A stretch of 64,000 bases of DNA from the NCBI GenBank assembly GCA_033961575.1, contig CM066728.1, positions 96,424,852 to 96,488,851 on the forward strand, given 5' to 3'. The position numbers and the translations under genes are program-made. The notes beneath the pieces are model-generated. The model saw nothing but the letters and a program-made list of their open reading frames with translations. It did not search any database and was not told the DNA's origin. The DNA is from Aselliscus stoliczkanus (lineage: Eukaryota > Chordata > Mammalia > Chiroptera > Hipposideridae). Positions 1-10,758 of this stretch are shown piece by piece (within the stretch, counting starts at the first letter, position 1; every line of letters starts with the position of its first letter).

Positions 1-41
1 TCTGTGCTATATTAATTTGCTCTCAAAAATATGATGTAGTT

Positions 42-304
42 GCTGGCCTAGTGGCTCAGTTGGTTAAGAGCTTGCTCAAGAGTGTGAGCTGAGCTCTCTG
101 ACCAACAGCAGTTCAATGCCCAGCCCAAGCTGAGCTGCCACTAAGCTGCCAACAGGTAACAGGATGGCTCAGCTAAAAAAAAAAAAAAAAAAAAAAAAAG
201 TCTCCTTTGGGCCAGCAGAATAGTGTGGTGGTTAAGAGCTGGCTTGGGACAGCAGCGGCCCCTTTTCAGATCCCGCATATGAGGACCAGTGATACTGCCC
301 TCTA

Positions 305-355
<51 letters not shown>
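42..355 (+). mobile_element. SINE pair: long type A, poly-A linker, short type B, (TA)n tail
   Basis: Two tRNA-derived SINE units lie head to tail. The first (about 43-171) is the long type, here called A: head with GTGGCTCAGTTGG (pol III A-box-like), a TTCAATGCCC B-box-like stretch, and an end resembling GGCAGGATGGCTCAGC. It is followed by about 28 A. The second (about 209-305) is the short type B, ending in the ACTGCCCTC motif, then (TA)n at 308-355. The sequence ATATGATGTAGT occurs just before the first unit (30-41) and just after the microsatellite (351-362). The likely target-site duplication therefore encloses both units. Either the pair was inserted as one dimer, or B later landed in the tail of A. 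Confidence 0.8.
308..355. repeat. (TA)n microsatellite
   Basis: About 24 uninterrupted TA units form the 3' tail of the preceding SINE. The tract probably expanded from its A-rich end. Confidence 0.95.
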
Positions 356-359
<4 letters not shown>

Positions 360-362
360 TAG

Positions 363-2934
363 TCAACTATATAACAAGCTAGGAAAAAGGCTTAACAATT
401 TCATAAGAAGCAAATATTTTAATGTAAGATATCTATTTTTAAGTTAATGATATTTATGTGCAATACTGTTAATGGTAGCAAGGAAGAGATGATACTATAA
501 CACTACATAAACAGAATACATCCTTTAACACAACGTAAGAATTTGACCCGGAAGGCTTCCTTCTTACTGTGTTGTATTGCTTTCCCACAAAGAGATAGGG
601 GAAGCATATAAAAAAGTAAGGTAGCTAGGGAATCTTGTACTCTGACAGCCAGTCCAACTTCCTTGAGCTCCACATTTAACTGAAAGTCAGGTATTGACAG
701 CAAAAGAAAGCTTTTGCTTGGGAAACTCCACTTAGCGTTTTGAAAAAGAAATAGAAAAGGAAAGTTAACTAATTCCAACAGTACAATTCTATGAATTATT
801 CTCTCAAAATGAAGAGAATACTTTACTAATTATAACATCAATAGACTTACCATTTGTTAGAAAGGAACTTCAAAGTATTCATTTTATATGAATTTCTATA
901 CAATTTTATTATAAACCTAAATATTTAACAGCAATTATTACTTGTCTGTGTGTGCATACACACGTTTCTCCATATGTTATACGTTAATTCACTTTTAATA
1001 GTGTTTGCTCATGCAAGCTATTATAGACTCCATGTCATTTAAAGATAGTCAAGATACAGTTAGAGAAGCGTTGGGCAAATGGTCAGGCCATGTGTATGGG
1101 TATTTCCCTCACTGTACCAGACCTGCCTTCACTATCGATGGAGAAGGCAAGCACTTGACTATGTACAAAAATCTTACGGTTATTTACTCTGTGCTCCTGT
1201 CCATCTCCCATAACCGACTCTCCAAAATCTTTGGACTTGAGCTGATGGTGGTATTTTAGGTGATGGATTCTGCTGCTTTGGGAAGTTTCTCATTTTTCCT
1301 TGGTCTCTCCCATGTATACAAGAGTTATACTATACATGTTAGTGAACTGTTATTAAACTTTAATTTGTTTTTCTCCTGCTAATTTGTTTCATGTCAATTT
1401 GATTATTAGACAAGCCAGAAGAACCTTGAAGAGAAGAGTAACCACTAGCCCCAAATCTCATGACACTGTTACAAATGCTTGACTATGTACCATTACCACT
1501 ACTATGTCTAATAGAATACACTTGTTTTGATTATGATAAAATAAGCGTATGCAAAAATGGTTTATGTGTTTGTGTCCCTGTGCATCCTGTCAATTAAGAA
1601 ACATCCAAACCTGTGGAGAATTTTTGTAAGACTTTAGCTGAGCCCAAACTGAGTCCATTGTCAGGAAGCAACATCACAAATGCTCCCAAGAATAATAGTT
1701 TGCAGCTCCCTTTATGCATTTGAGATTAAGGAGGGAACATAAGGTAAATTTCCATGAAGATGGGAGGAAACAAGGAGAGACTCAGATTATAAGATAGTAA
1801 GACTATGTTCTATCCGATGAATGACGTAAATTTGTAAATTGACTAGCCAGTTCTACCTTGGGTAAAGGTGTGGAGAGAAATTTGGGAGATACATGTGTGA
1901 CAGACAGGAAGGTTATGTATTGAAAGGTTAACATGAATTAGTATGCTTAAGCATTCCTGGGTTCTTCTAACCTCCTGCTTCTCTCACTAACACTGAGAAA
2001 GGAACTGTAGGTAAATAATCCTGTGATGTAATATGAATATTGCGTTACAATTTTTACATATAAGCGTTACTGACTGAAACAAAACAAGAATTGAAAATGT
2101 GGCAAATTAATACTTCTTACGCCTGGGAACTTTAGGCATCCCCGTGAATTGCATTATTATCTCTGTTCCTGCAAATGTCCTAGAGAGTGAGTCCTGAGCA
2201 GAGGCAACTCAAATCTATGATCAGCATTTGGAAGAGAAAGAATAAAATATATGAAGCATGTTCCTGGTCTCTATGGAACCATAAAAAAGCTCTATAGATC
2301 CATCATGAGGGACATGTATCTGTATCACATACAGACAGTAAATACTAGAATTTATCACCAAAGATGAAGCTTTCATGAAGAGATAATAAAGCAAGATCAG
2401 TATGTATTTGATTTGATCTGGCTAGTTTCCAGAAAAGCTTTCAATTTACCTAAGGGAATGCAGGAAGAGCTGTTGCAGTCCTCTATGAAATAATAAATGT
2501 CTTTCCAGGAGAAAATAGAATTGGGGGATGAGCAAAAGCCAGAGTTGGGGGGTAAGAAAAAAGGCACTTGGGAGGATTTGAGCATGACTTCAGCCAAGTG
2601 TACTAAGGCTGAGGAGCCAGGAGTAAGGACGTGATGCTCTCTCTGTAAAATGATTATAATAATGACTTGACTAGGAGTTGAAAAAGAACCACTGAGAAGG
2701 ACTATAACGGTTACAAGAACACCGCAGATTCTCACCATAAACTCTGTTAATGCAATTTCAACAGAAAGAGGGGAACAAAACTAAACAAACAAGAATAAAA
2801 ACAGTCACAACAACTGCAGATTCCAGCAGTTCTCTTGGCTAAGTAGAAGTTATCTGATCAAATGAGTCCTGGGAGGGCACAAAGAAGGGACTTGCTCACT
2901 TTACCTTGTACTAAGAGATAGTCGCTATTTCTGT
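363..2934. other. unassigned AT-rich DNA
   Basis: I recognise no gene or named repeat here. Open frames exist (84 codons at 1005-1259 on the plus strand, 113 codons at 2397-2738 on the minus strand), but their products show no familiar domain and no splice or promoter context. I treat them as chance frames. Confidence 0.5.
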
Positions 2935-3040
2935 AATATCCTTAGAGGGTCTTAGAGAATTTAAGTAAGTTTTCAAAGCTCACATATTTAGTGTGCAAAG
3001 CAGACCTGGAAATTGACTGAGTTCTTTAGAGTATGCTTTC
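2935..3040 (-). repeat. MIR-like fragment
   Basis: The stretch around 2950-3015 (TTTAAGTAAGTTTTCAAAGC, then an AGACCTGGAA-like segment) resembles the reverse complement of the MIR core, which normally reads as a GGTTAAGTAACTTGCC-type motif followed by a cleared-antigen-like CACACAGCTAG block. It is strongly diverged, so the boundaries are approximate. Confidence 0.5.
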
Positions 3041-3849
3041 ATAATATGTTTTACTGTATCCCAGGAGATCTTGCTGACATGACAAATTATAGAGTCAATG
3101 TGCTAAGTATAAATATTCTACAAGTTATTAATTGATGAAAACCGACCTTGGAGTGAGATATAAAATTGGTTTGAAAAGTACACCAAAGACTATCCTCCTA
3201 TCCTTTTATTACAGATACTATTTTAAAGAGCAATTTATCAAGGATATGATAGAATACTTCTTAGAGTAAATAGATTTCTCAAAATACAGAATAACTTTTT
3301 ATTATGGCAAAAGAACATTTTGAAGGGAAAAACAGTTACAAATTCAATTTTTTATCACTCTAGGATATTTGATAACTAGGTTGTTGACAGAAGTGACTTG
3401 TCATTTTTCTCATCAGGTGAACATAACCTTAATACTATTCGAAAGGCCATCAAGAGCTTCCAGAAGTCAAATTTTTAAAATGGAGGTATTGTGCAAGTAT
3501 ATTCTTTCTGTTTAATTTTTAAGACTGCCATTCTGGAACATTCAAAAGCATTAACATTCATAACCAGAGACAGAGCAACCATGCAAAGCTGTGGTTTTCA
3601 AATTTCGTTATGCATTTCAAACTGAGCAGTGTTATGATTACTGAAGAAAAATAAATTTGCTTTCAACTGATACAGAATTACAGGGCTGATATGGTCATTT
3701 CCTAGCATTCTTAAATATTTATGATGTTTTCTCTGAATTCTTATTGGGAAAACAACTGGATTTGATCCCAATAAATTATCCTTGTTTTTTAGTACAGCTC
3801 TGTGCTATCTATCCAATTTTCATAAAAATTCATGAGACATATATATTTA
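3041..3849. other. unassigned AT-rich DNA
   Basis: No gene or recognisable repeat is visible in this interval. Confidence 0.5.
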
Positions 3850-3985
3850 TTACCCCATTTTAGAGATGAAAAAACCTAAGGCTGAGTGGTTAAAAACTTT
3901 TAGAGAGTCCCATATTTGTCACATAGCTGAGCTAAGATCCACAGTTTCTTTGTCCCAACCACTATTCTATAACCCTTTCCTAGGA
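3850..3985 (-). repeat. MIR fragment
   Basis: CCCATTTTAGAGATGAAAAA followed by a CTAAGGCTGAG segment and then CACATAGCTGAGC matches the reverse complement of the ancient mammalian tRNA-derived MIR SINE in order and spacing. The 95-codon frame at 3866-4153 starts inside it and is not a gene. Confidence 0.65.
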
Positions 3986-4302
3986 GCAATTTGGTTTAAT
4001 AGGAAAAATAAATTAACAAAGAGAAAAAAAATATTTCTAAATTTTAAAGCACTATGGCAAAATAGTGTTTCATATTTGTCAAAAAAAATACCTTTAAGTT
4101 TATTATGGAATAATTACACACAGAATAAATCAAAACATGAACTTGATCCATAAATGTACTTGATAATTTGACTTGATTTTCTCCTCTGATTTTGAGGGTA
4201 AGGTGGAAAAAGTGAACCAAGGATGACTTAAGGAGAATTTGTTCAATAAATGCAAAAAATGATGAATTCTGCATTCATGGAAAGCTGTGATATCAGGCGT
4301 GT

Positions 4303-4672
4303 TTGTCAGCTCAGGCTTCTATAATGGAATTAGACTTGGTGGCTTATGAACAACAGAAATATATTCCCCACAGCTCTGGTGTCTGCAAATCCAGGGTTAG
4401 ATGTCAGCATGATTGGATTCTAGTGAGAGCTCTCTTTAGGTTGCAGACTACAGACTGCTCTTTGTGTCCTCATATAGCAGAGAGGAGAGAAAAGAAGCTA
4501 GCTCTCTTGTGACTCTTCTAAGGATACTAATCCCATTTGTGAGGGCTTTACCTTCATGGCGTCACATAATCCAAATTACATATAAAAGGCCCACCTCCGA
4601 AAACCACTTTTAAGGGTAATATTTCAAAATAGTAACCTGGGGGAGGTCACAGATATTCAGTCCATAATACAA
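4303..4672 (-). mobile_element. MLT1-like (ERVL-MaLR) LTR fragment
   Basis: A block reading GGTGGCTTATGAACAACAG, later GGATACTAATCCCATTTGTG and GAGGGCTTTACC, ends near ATTCAGTCCATAATAC. This order is the reverse complement of the mammalian MaLR-type LTRs, whose 3' ends carry a TTTAAGCCAC segment and finish ACTAATACA. A second copy in the same orientation lies at 36742-37080. It is non-coding. The superfamily call is from memory, and the subfamily is not resolved. Confidence 0.55.
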
Positions 4673-4770
4673 GGACTTTTATTATCCTGAAAAAAATATG
4701 TCTCATATTCCAATCATTAACATAAAGTATGGCCAAAGCTCAGTTTTAGGTGCATATCTAACTGAAATAT

Positions 4771-4915
4771 ATATATATATTTTAGCTGAGCCATCCTGCC
4801 ATCTGTTGGCAGCTCAGCGGCAACTCAGCTCAGGCTGGCATCTAACTGCTGTTGCTCAGAGCTCAGCTCACCCTCTTGAGCGAGCTCTTAACCAACTGAG
4901 CCACTCAGCCGGCCC
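4771..4915 (-). mobile_element. type A tRNA-derived SINE
   Basis: Antisense copy of the long SINE: it starts with an AT/T-rich tail, then TTTAGCTGAGCCATCCTGCC, and ends at the inverted head GAGCCACTCAGCCGGCCC. A perfect 14-bp target duplication TCTAACTGAAATAT lies at 4757-4770 and 4916-4929, so both boundaries are secure. The 93-codon frame at 4698-4979 is an artefact across this insertion. Confidence 0.92.
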
Positions 4916-4929
4916 TCTAACTGAAATAT

Positions 4930-6084
4930 TTTATTTAGGAAGGCAGCATGTCTTACATTTGTATCATTTAAATTATTAACATTTCTAATCATTTGAGAAA
5001 ATTTAGCTATTGTATATAATAGTTCAGAGATATTTTATCTTATTCAGAGTATGTGCATGGCTTTTCAACAGCCCAGAGAATCCTTGCGACAATAAATGAG
5101 ATACCATTGATGATTCATGAGATGGTTGTGTGATATTAATGATTTCTTTAAAGTTTGATATTTGATTAGGGTGATAATGGAGGAATTTGGCAAGATAAGG
5201 GATAACTCTCCACTGTGTGCTGCCTCAATTCCTCAATGTACTACCCTCACTGGTTGTTAATTGATAGCTAAATCAAGATACATACAAACTTAGTGCTGAC
5301 TTAACTTTGTGACACCTGGTAGGTGCATTGCTTTCTATTAGTGTAATAGCTTGAAAATGTTGGTTTCGGCTATTGATCTCACACATACAGATATTCATGT
5401 GTGCACGCACATGTGCATAATTATTTAATGAATAACTTAGAAAGGGAACACATCTACGCTCAAAATGACATTTTAACCAAAAGCCTCCAATAATTTTTGT
5501 TCTAATTTAATTGTATTCTCTGACTATATTTGCATTATTTTTATATTCCTATGTAATATCATTGATCATTGTATAATAAGAGTGAATAAGACTAATAGTT
5601 ATGCTTTTTCAGAATAGCATAATGGTAATATAATCATAGATACAGGAAACTCCTCCAAATTTTATTCTTAAGGATTCTTAACAGGAAAATTAATGCAAGT
5701 TAAAAATAAGTGGCTATCAATTTATTCATCCCTATTTATGACAGAAAATGGTCTCAAATCTGTTGACATTTCAAAATCTCAGATTCTAAGGGATTCTGGA
5801 AGCTCAAAACCAAAACAGTGCATTATTTACATTAATAATTTGCCTGCTTTGTGGAAAATGACATCTGTGCAATTTTTTTCCTTACAACACACATTAATTT
5901 CTACATAGGCCAAATTTAGAGCTGGGGAAGTTAATGCAGAATGCCACTTCCATGCTGTAACATAAAAAATAACAATACAAAATATACATTTATTTCTGTA
6001 AGACATACTCTTCACAAATAAGAATAGATCAATGCTTTCCACTACAAATATGCCAATTTCATCATTTAATTTCTTAAAATATAT
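4930..6084. other. unassigned AT-rich DNA
   Basis: No gene or recognisable repeat is visible. Short frames of about 70 codons overlap on both strands near 5700-6040 and look like chance. Confidence 0.5.
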
Positions 6085-7185
6085 ATATTTTTAATTTTTT
6101 GTTAAGAATAATGCAATTTCCTCTTTTGACGGGGGGGAGGGGGAGTCATGCCAATTCTGTAAGTTTTAGCACATGCTGGGATTCATGTATCCATCATCAC
6201 AATCAGGGCACAGGAAAATTCCATCACCCAAGACATTGCCTCACGCTGCCCCTTTGTAGTTATAGCCTCACCTTGCCCCTAACCCCTTACAATACTGATA
6301 TTTTTTCTCTATTCATAGAATTGTCATATCTAGAAATGAGTAAAACCGGAATTGTATTATACTGACCTTTTAACATCGGCTTCTTTAACTTAGCCTATTG
6401 TAATTTGTGATTTTTTTCCACATTGCTGCTTATGATAATATTTTGTTCCTTTTTATTTCTGAATATTTACTGAATATTCCACAAATGGATGCATAGTTTA
6501 TGAATTTTCCTCTTGAAATACATTTGGCTTACATCTGTTTTGGTGATTAAATAATGGTTCCATGAGCATTTGTGTACAGGTTTTTGCATGATAAAATTTC
6601 TGTTTTTCTAGACATGAGTTCTGAGTCATATGTAAGTATATGTTTAGTTTAAAAGAAGTCAGCAAAATGATTACCATTTTCTATTCTGACCACAAATGTA
6701 TGAGATAGTGAGGAGTTGCTCTACATCTTTGCCAGTATTTGTTAACATTTTTTGTTGTCAGGCTTGTTTTGTTTTAGCTATTCCAATAAGTAGTAGTAGT
6801 ATTTCACTGTGGTTTTAAGCTGTGCTTCCTGAATCACTAAAGGCTTTGTATATGTTTTCATGTACTTTTGACCCATCCATTTATTTTTATCGGTGAAATG
6901 ATCAGTGTGTGCTCATAATTTTTTTTGCTTTTGCAATGTTGAATGTTGAGAGGCTTTGTGTGTTCTGAACACAAGTCTGCTCAGAATAAGGGATATGCAA
7001 ATATTTTTCTCCCAGCCTATAGCTTATCTTTTATTTAGATTTTTCATCATATGGTGCATGTATATTAAATAATAAAAACAGAGTTGATGAAGTCCATCTA
7101 TTTTGCACCACATGTAGTTGTTCTATTCATGTAAATCTGAGTGGCTATAGATTCTATTTCTGGAGAATTACTGTGTAGGTTTGAA
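6085..7185 (-). mobile_element. old L1 (LINE-1) ORF2 fragment, antisense
   Basis: Read on the minus strand this is the 3' half of an old mammalian L1 ORF2. Recognisable plus-strand landmarks, in the order expected for an antisense L1, include a GTGTACAGGTTTTTGCATG-type segment near 6570, GAGTTGCTCTACATCTTTGC near 6713, CACTGTGGTTTTAAGCTGTG near 6807, and GCAAATATTTTTCTCCCAGC near 6997. The reading frame is destroyed. It is older than the L1 at 8.2-15.1 kb, judging by divergence. Confidence 0.7.
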
Positions 7186-7194
7186 TTTTGTATT

Positions 7195-7345
7195 TAGTAT
7201 AGACGCTGTGTGACTAAGGGTTAATTGGCTTAATATAATTAAAACTTAGTTAACTTATATACAAAATGGAATGATAATAGCTAATATATTATAAGGCTAT
7301 TGTAATAATATGTGTAAAAGCACTTAAAACAATGGATAGCCTAGG
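7195..7345 (+). repeat. MIR fragment
   Basis: GCTGTGTGACTAAGGG followed by a decayed TTAACTTA segment, then AATGATAATAGCTAATAT and GTAAAAGCACTTAAAACAA, follows the MIR core order on the plus strand. Confidence 0.7.
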
Positions 7346-7489
7346 AAGGGAAGCATAGCTTGTCACCCCAAACAAGGAAAGGATGTTTTTCAAAACTGTA
7401 TTGAGACAATTGGGTATTCATATAAAATATAGTTAACTACTAATTAATTAAGACACTTTTTACTGTACATAAAATATTAACTTAAAAAG

Positions 7490-7855
7490 ATTTGTATACC
7501 TAAATGTAAAAGCAAAAACTCTAAAACACATAAAAGAATACATAGCAGGAAATCATTTGTTAATGGGTTAGGTTCTTAGATAAACCACCAAAATCATGAT
7601 TCATAAAAGGAAATTTAAAAAAAGATAAATTGGATCTTATCAAGATTTAAAAAAAAAAACTCCTTGCAATTCAAAGGATATCATTATGAAAATTAAACAA
7701 TAAGCCACAGGTCAGAAAGGAAATATTTACAAAACATACATCTGATAAAGGAAATATGTTAAGAATCTATAAAGAATTGTTCCAATTCAATAATTAGATG
7801 CTAAACAAACCAATAAAAAATGGATAAAAAATTGAATGGGCATTTCACAGTAGGA
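7490..7855 (+). mobile_element. old L1 ORF2 3' fragment
   Basis: This segment aligns by eye with the C-terminal third of ORF2 in the L1 at 13.9-14.25 kb: the AAACTCTAAAACACATAAAAG segment corresponds to the conserved ETI-like region, and AATAAAAAATGGATAAAAAA to the conserved KKWA-like region before CATTTC. It is plus strand, opposite to the neighbouring 6.1-7.2 kb fragment, and frame-broken. Confidence 0.65.
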
Positions 7856-7964
7856 TAGTTTTTAACCTAAACATCATTTTATGGATAATGAATTTAGTAT
7901 CTCTTACATTTATTGTTTCCCTTGGCACCTAAAGTTATTCTGTTGATACCTAATAAAGCACATT

Positions 7965-8150
7965 TCTTGAGTTTGTTTCTTTTTTGTTTTGTTTTATTTT
8001 ATTTTTTTTATCATTAGATTCAGGTGTACTAAACAACATAGTGATTAGACATTTAAATACCTCACAAAGTGATAACCCCAACAAGTCTGCTGTTTGTTTT
8101 TAACAATATATCATATTATTTTATTTTACATATGTAATTCTGGCTATAGA
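7965..8150 (-). mobile_element. L1 3'UTR-type fragment, antisense
   Basis: TTCAGGTGTACTAAACAACA, then GTGATTAGACATTTAAATAC and CCTCACAAAGTGATAACC, is the antisense form of a 3'-end segment common in laurasiatherian L1s. A related, more decayed copy is at 17885-18115. Confidence 0.5.
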
Positions 8151-9306
8151 ACATAGCTACCTGACTTTCATATGTAGATCCAGGGACCCTAAAATTTTGC
8201 AATGTCTGGATTTTATTGTCAGGGATATAGAATATGTACTTCATAGATGTCAGAAACATGGTGGCATAAGGGGTGCTCCTTGATATCTCTCTTTGAAGTT
8301 TCAGCAAATTGAAGGGCTATAATCAATAGAGGACCTTATGCAGCACACAAATACATCTGAGGGATCCACACATCAAAACATCTGAAGGTGTGTAATTGGG
8401 GCAAATGGAGCGGGGAGCAAAGGGAGAAGTGTAGAGATGGATGCCGCATGATGTAGCCTAGACAACATTGCAGTCTCCCAAAGGGGGAGAATTGAGACTG
8501 CAGGTGCACTCTCAGTTGCCCCAGTAATTCTTCCTGAGAGATTAGAATATAACATGGCTGAACACAGTGGTCAGTTTAGAGTCCTCAGGGCAAAGATCTA
8601 ATACAGAAGTACGACAACTGTGGTCTAACAGTCTTTACTGTTAAAAAACAAAGCCATGGAGTCTGGCCACCTTCCCTCACGCTCTCAGAACTCCCCTCCC
8701 TCACACCCTCCCAGTGTTAGCAGCAGGCACCCAAAAGGGGAGGACTGTCAAATTAAAAAGCAGAATATCTACAGCCCTGAGAACTGGAGATATAGTTCCT
8801 AAGTGGTAGACATACAACGTGGCTAATTCCAGTGACAAGAAAGGAGCTATAGGGGCAAGGCAGCTGTGGTCTGGCACTTGCCCTTACTCAGAAGAGAACA
8901 AAGTTACAAACACACTGGATGCCTTCCCAGCCCAGCTCATGCCCACATTTGGTGGCTGATTACCAAGGGGGCACCCAGGGATGCTGAGGTACATAGCTCT
9001 GCATCTGGCTTCAGAGGCAGCACTGGGATTTCAGAGATTCAGATCCCCCTCGTCACCACATCCTCCCATAGGGGTTGTACCCTGAGACCAAGGCAGCCAG
9101 TAATAGAAGAGAAGCCCACCTCCCTAGGAAATCTCCCACCATGCAAAAAGCTTGAACAGTTCAAGAGAAAAAGCACTCCAGCACAAAAGACAATAAAATA
9201 CTTCAGGGCTACCTACTGGAAGGCAAAAGAAAGACCTCTTCATATTAATCTGCTGCAGAATTCACTGTGATAGATGCCCAGGAAAAGAAAAAATCCACTA
9301 ATTGCC

Positions 9307-10270
9307 ATGAATAACCAAGGTAACAGGGCAGCTCAGAAAGAAAATTTAAAAAAAAAAACAAAAAACCTCCAGGAAATAAAGACATGGCAACATGTGATTT
9401 AAATGACACACAATTCAAGACTGCTGTTCTGAAAAAATCTCAACAAGATGCCAGAAAACACAGATAGGCAGTTTAATGAACTCACCAATAAAATCATTGA
9501 ACAAAATGAATATTTTACCAAAAAGGTTGAAATTTTCAAAAAGAACCAGAACCAAGTAGGAATTCTGTACCTGAAGAACTCTATAAAAGTGATAAAGAAT
9601 GAAATGGCCAGCTTAGGAAATTGCACTGACCAGATGGATAAAGAATCATTATATTAAAGATAGAAATTTGGAAATGAGGCAAATGGAAGAAGAGAGATGT
9701 GCAAGTTAAAAGAAACGAAAGAACTCTGCAAGAACCATCTGATTCCATCAGAAACAGCAATATAAGAATAACGGGTATACCAAAAGGAGAAGAAAAGGAG
9801 AAGGGTACAGATAGTCTATGCAAACAAATAGTTGATGAGAACCTCCCAAACCTATGGAAAGAACTGGATTCTCGAATCCAAGAAGAAAATAAAACACCTA
9901 ATTTCCCCAATCCTAACAGGCCTTCTCCAAGGCACATTGTATTAAAGCTGTCAAAAATTAATAAGAAAGAATTCTGAAGACAGGCAGGAAAAAGACAGTG
10001 ACCTACAATGGAAAGCCCATTAGATTATCATCAGACTTTTCAGCAGAAACTCTATAAGCCAGCAGGGAGGACAATCGAATATTCAAACTATGGAAAGAGA
10101 AAAATTACTAACCAAGAATAATACACCCTGAAAAGTTACCCATTAGATATCAAGAGGAATAAAGACTATTCCAGATATACAGAGCTAAGGGAATCATCCA
10201 CAACAAGGCCTGCATTATAGGAAATACTGGAGGAGGCTATTCTACCTGAAACAAAAAGATGAAAGGATAC
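9307..10270 (+). pseudogene. L1 ORF1 (RNA-binding ORF1p) pseudogene
   Basis: ORF1p is the nucleic-acid chaperone that coats L1 RNA and trimerises through a coiled coil. I place the start at ATG 9307 because the translation MNNQGNRAAQKENL resembles L1 ORF1 N-termini and stays in frame with the coiled-coil part. That frame has stops at 9400 (TAA) and 9430 (TGA). A Glu/Lys/Asn-rich coiled-coil-like stretch follows at 9448-9657. A frameshift then moves the rest to the frame of 9699-9977, which holds the RRM-like region (SNIRITGIPKGEEKEKG, then PNLWKELDSRIQE) and SPRHIVLKLSKINKKEF. The C-terminal domain continues with further stops (segment resembling DFSAETL near 10030, KEKN near 10095). The 3' limit is approximate. 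Confidence 0.85.
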
Positions 10271-10758
10271 AAAACTATGACTAATATGACGAACAGACAG
10301 ACAGAAGAAAAAAAAAAAAAAAAAAAAAAAAGGCAATCCCCTAGACAGAATAGGGCACTATACACTTAAACATAACAGAAAAAAGAAGATAAAAACATTA
10401 AAAAAAAAGAAAAAAGAAAAAAAACAAGAGTTGCTATGGCAACTCAGAAATAAATTAACAATATAAATAGGGATAATTTATGACAACAAAAGCAGAAAGG
10501 GGGCTAAGTTTTCAAAGGGGAATGAAAATAATAGGCATGCTGAAGACAAAGTACTACTGAATATATGAAAGTTTTTATATAAATTTAATGGTAACCACTC
10601 AAAAAATCCAGAATTGAGACACATAACATAAAAAGGTGGGGGTAAGGGGAGCGGGAGAGGAAGAAATCATAGAACACCACCAAACTAAAAATAATAGACA
10701 GAAACACAAAAGCAAAGAAACAATGGAGACACCAAGCTATAGGAAAATAAGAGATAAA
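10271..10758 (+). other. long A-rich L1 inter-ORF spacer
   Basis: Between the ORF1 remnant and the ORF2 start is nearly 490 bp of A-rich sequence, including a 24-nt A tract at about 10308-10331 and several A/G-rich runs. Human L1 has only about 63 bp here. A 65-codon frame (10636-10833) runs through it into ORF2 and is not a separate gene. Confidence 0.6.
10308..10331. repeat. (A)n tract
   Basis: An uninterrupted run of 24 A within the L1 inter-ORF spacer. Confidence 0.9.

Noticed and set aside
1005..1259. 84-codon open frame on the plus strand
   Set aside because: No recognisable domain, promoter or splice context. This length is expected by chance in DNA of this size.
2397..2738. 113-codon open frame on the minus strand with a hydrophobic start that resembles a signal peptide
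   Set aside because: Low-complexity hydrophobic residues come from T-rich sequence. There is no conserved motif and no neighbouring exon signals.
8866..9270. 134-codon frame in the L1 5'UTR, considered as an ORF0-like gene
   Set aside because: Primate ORF0 is antisense, whereas this frame is sense and has no known domain. In one copy it cannot be told from chance.
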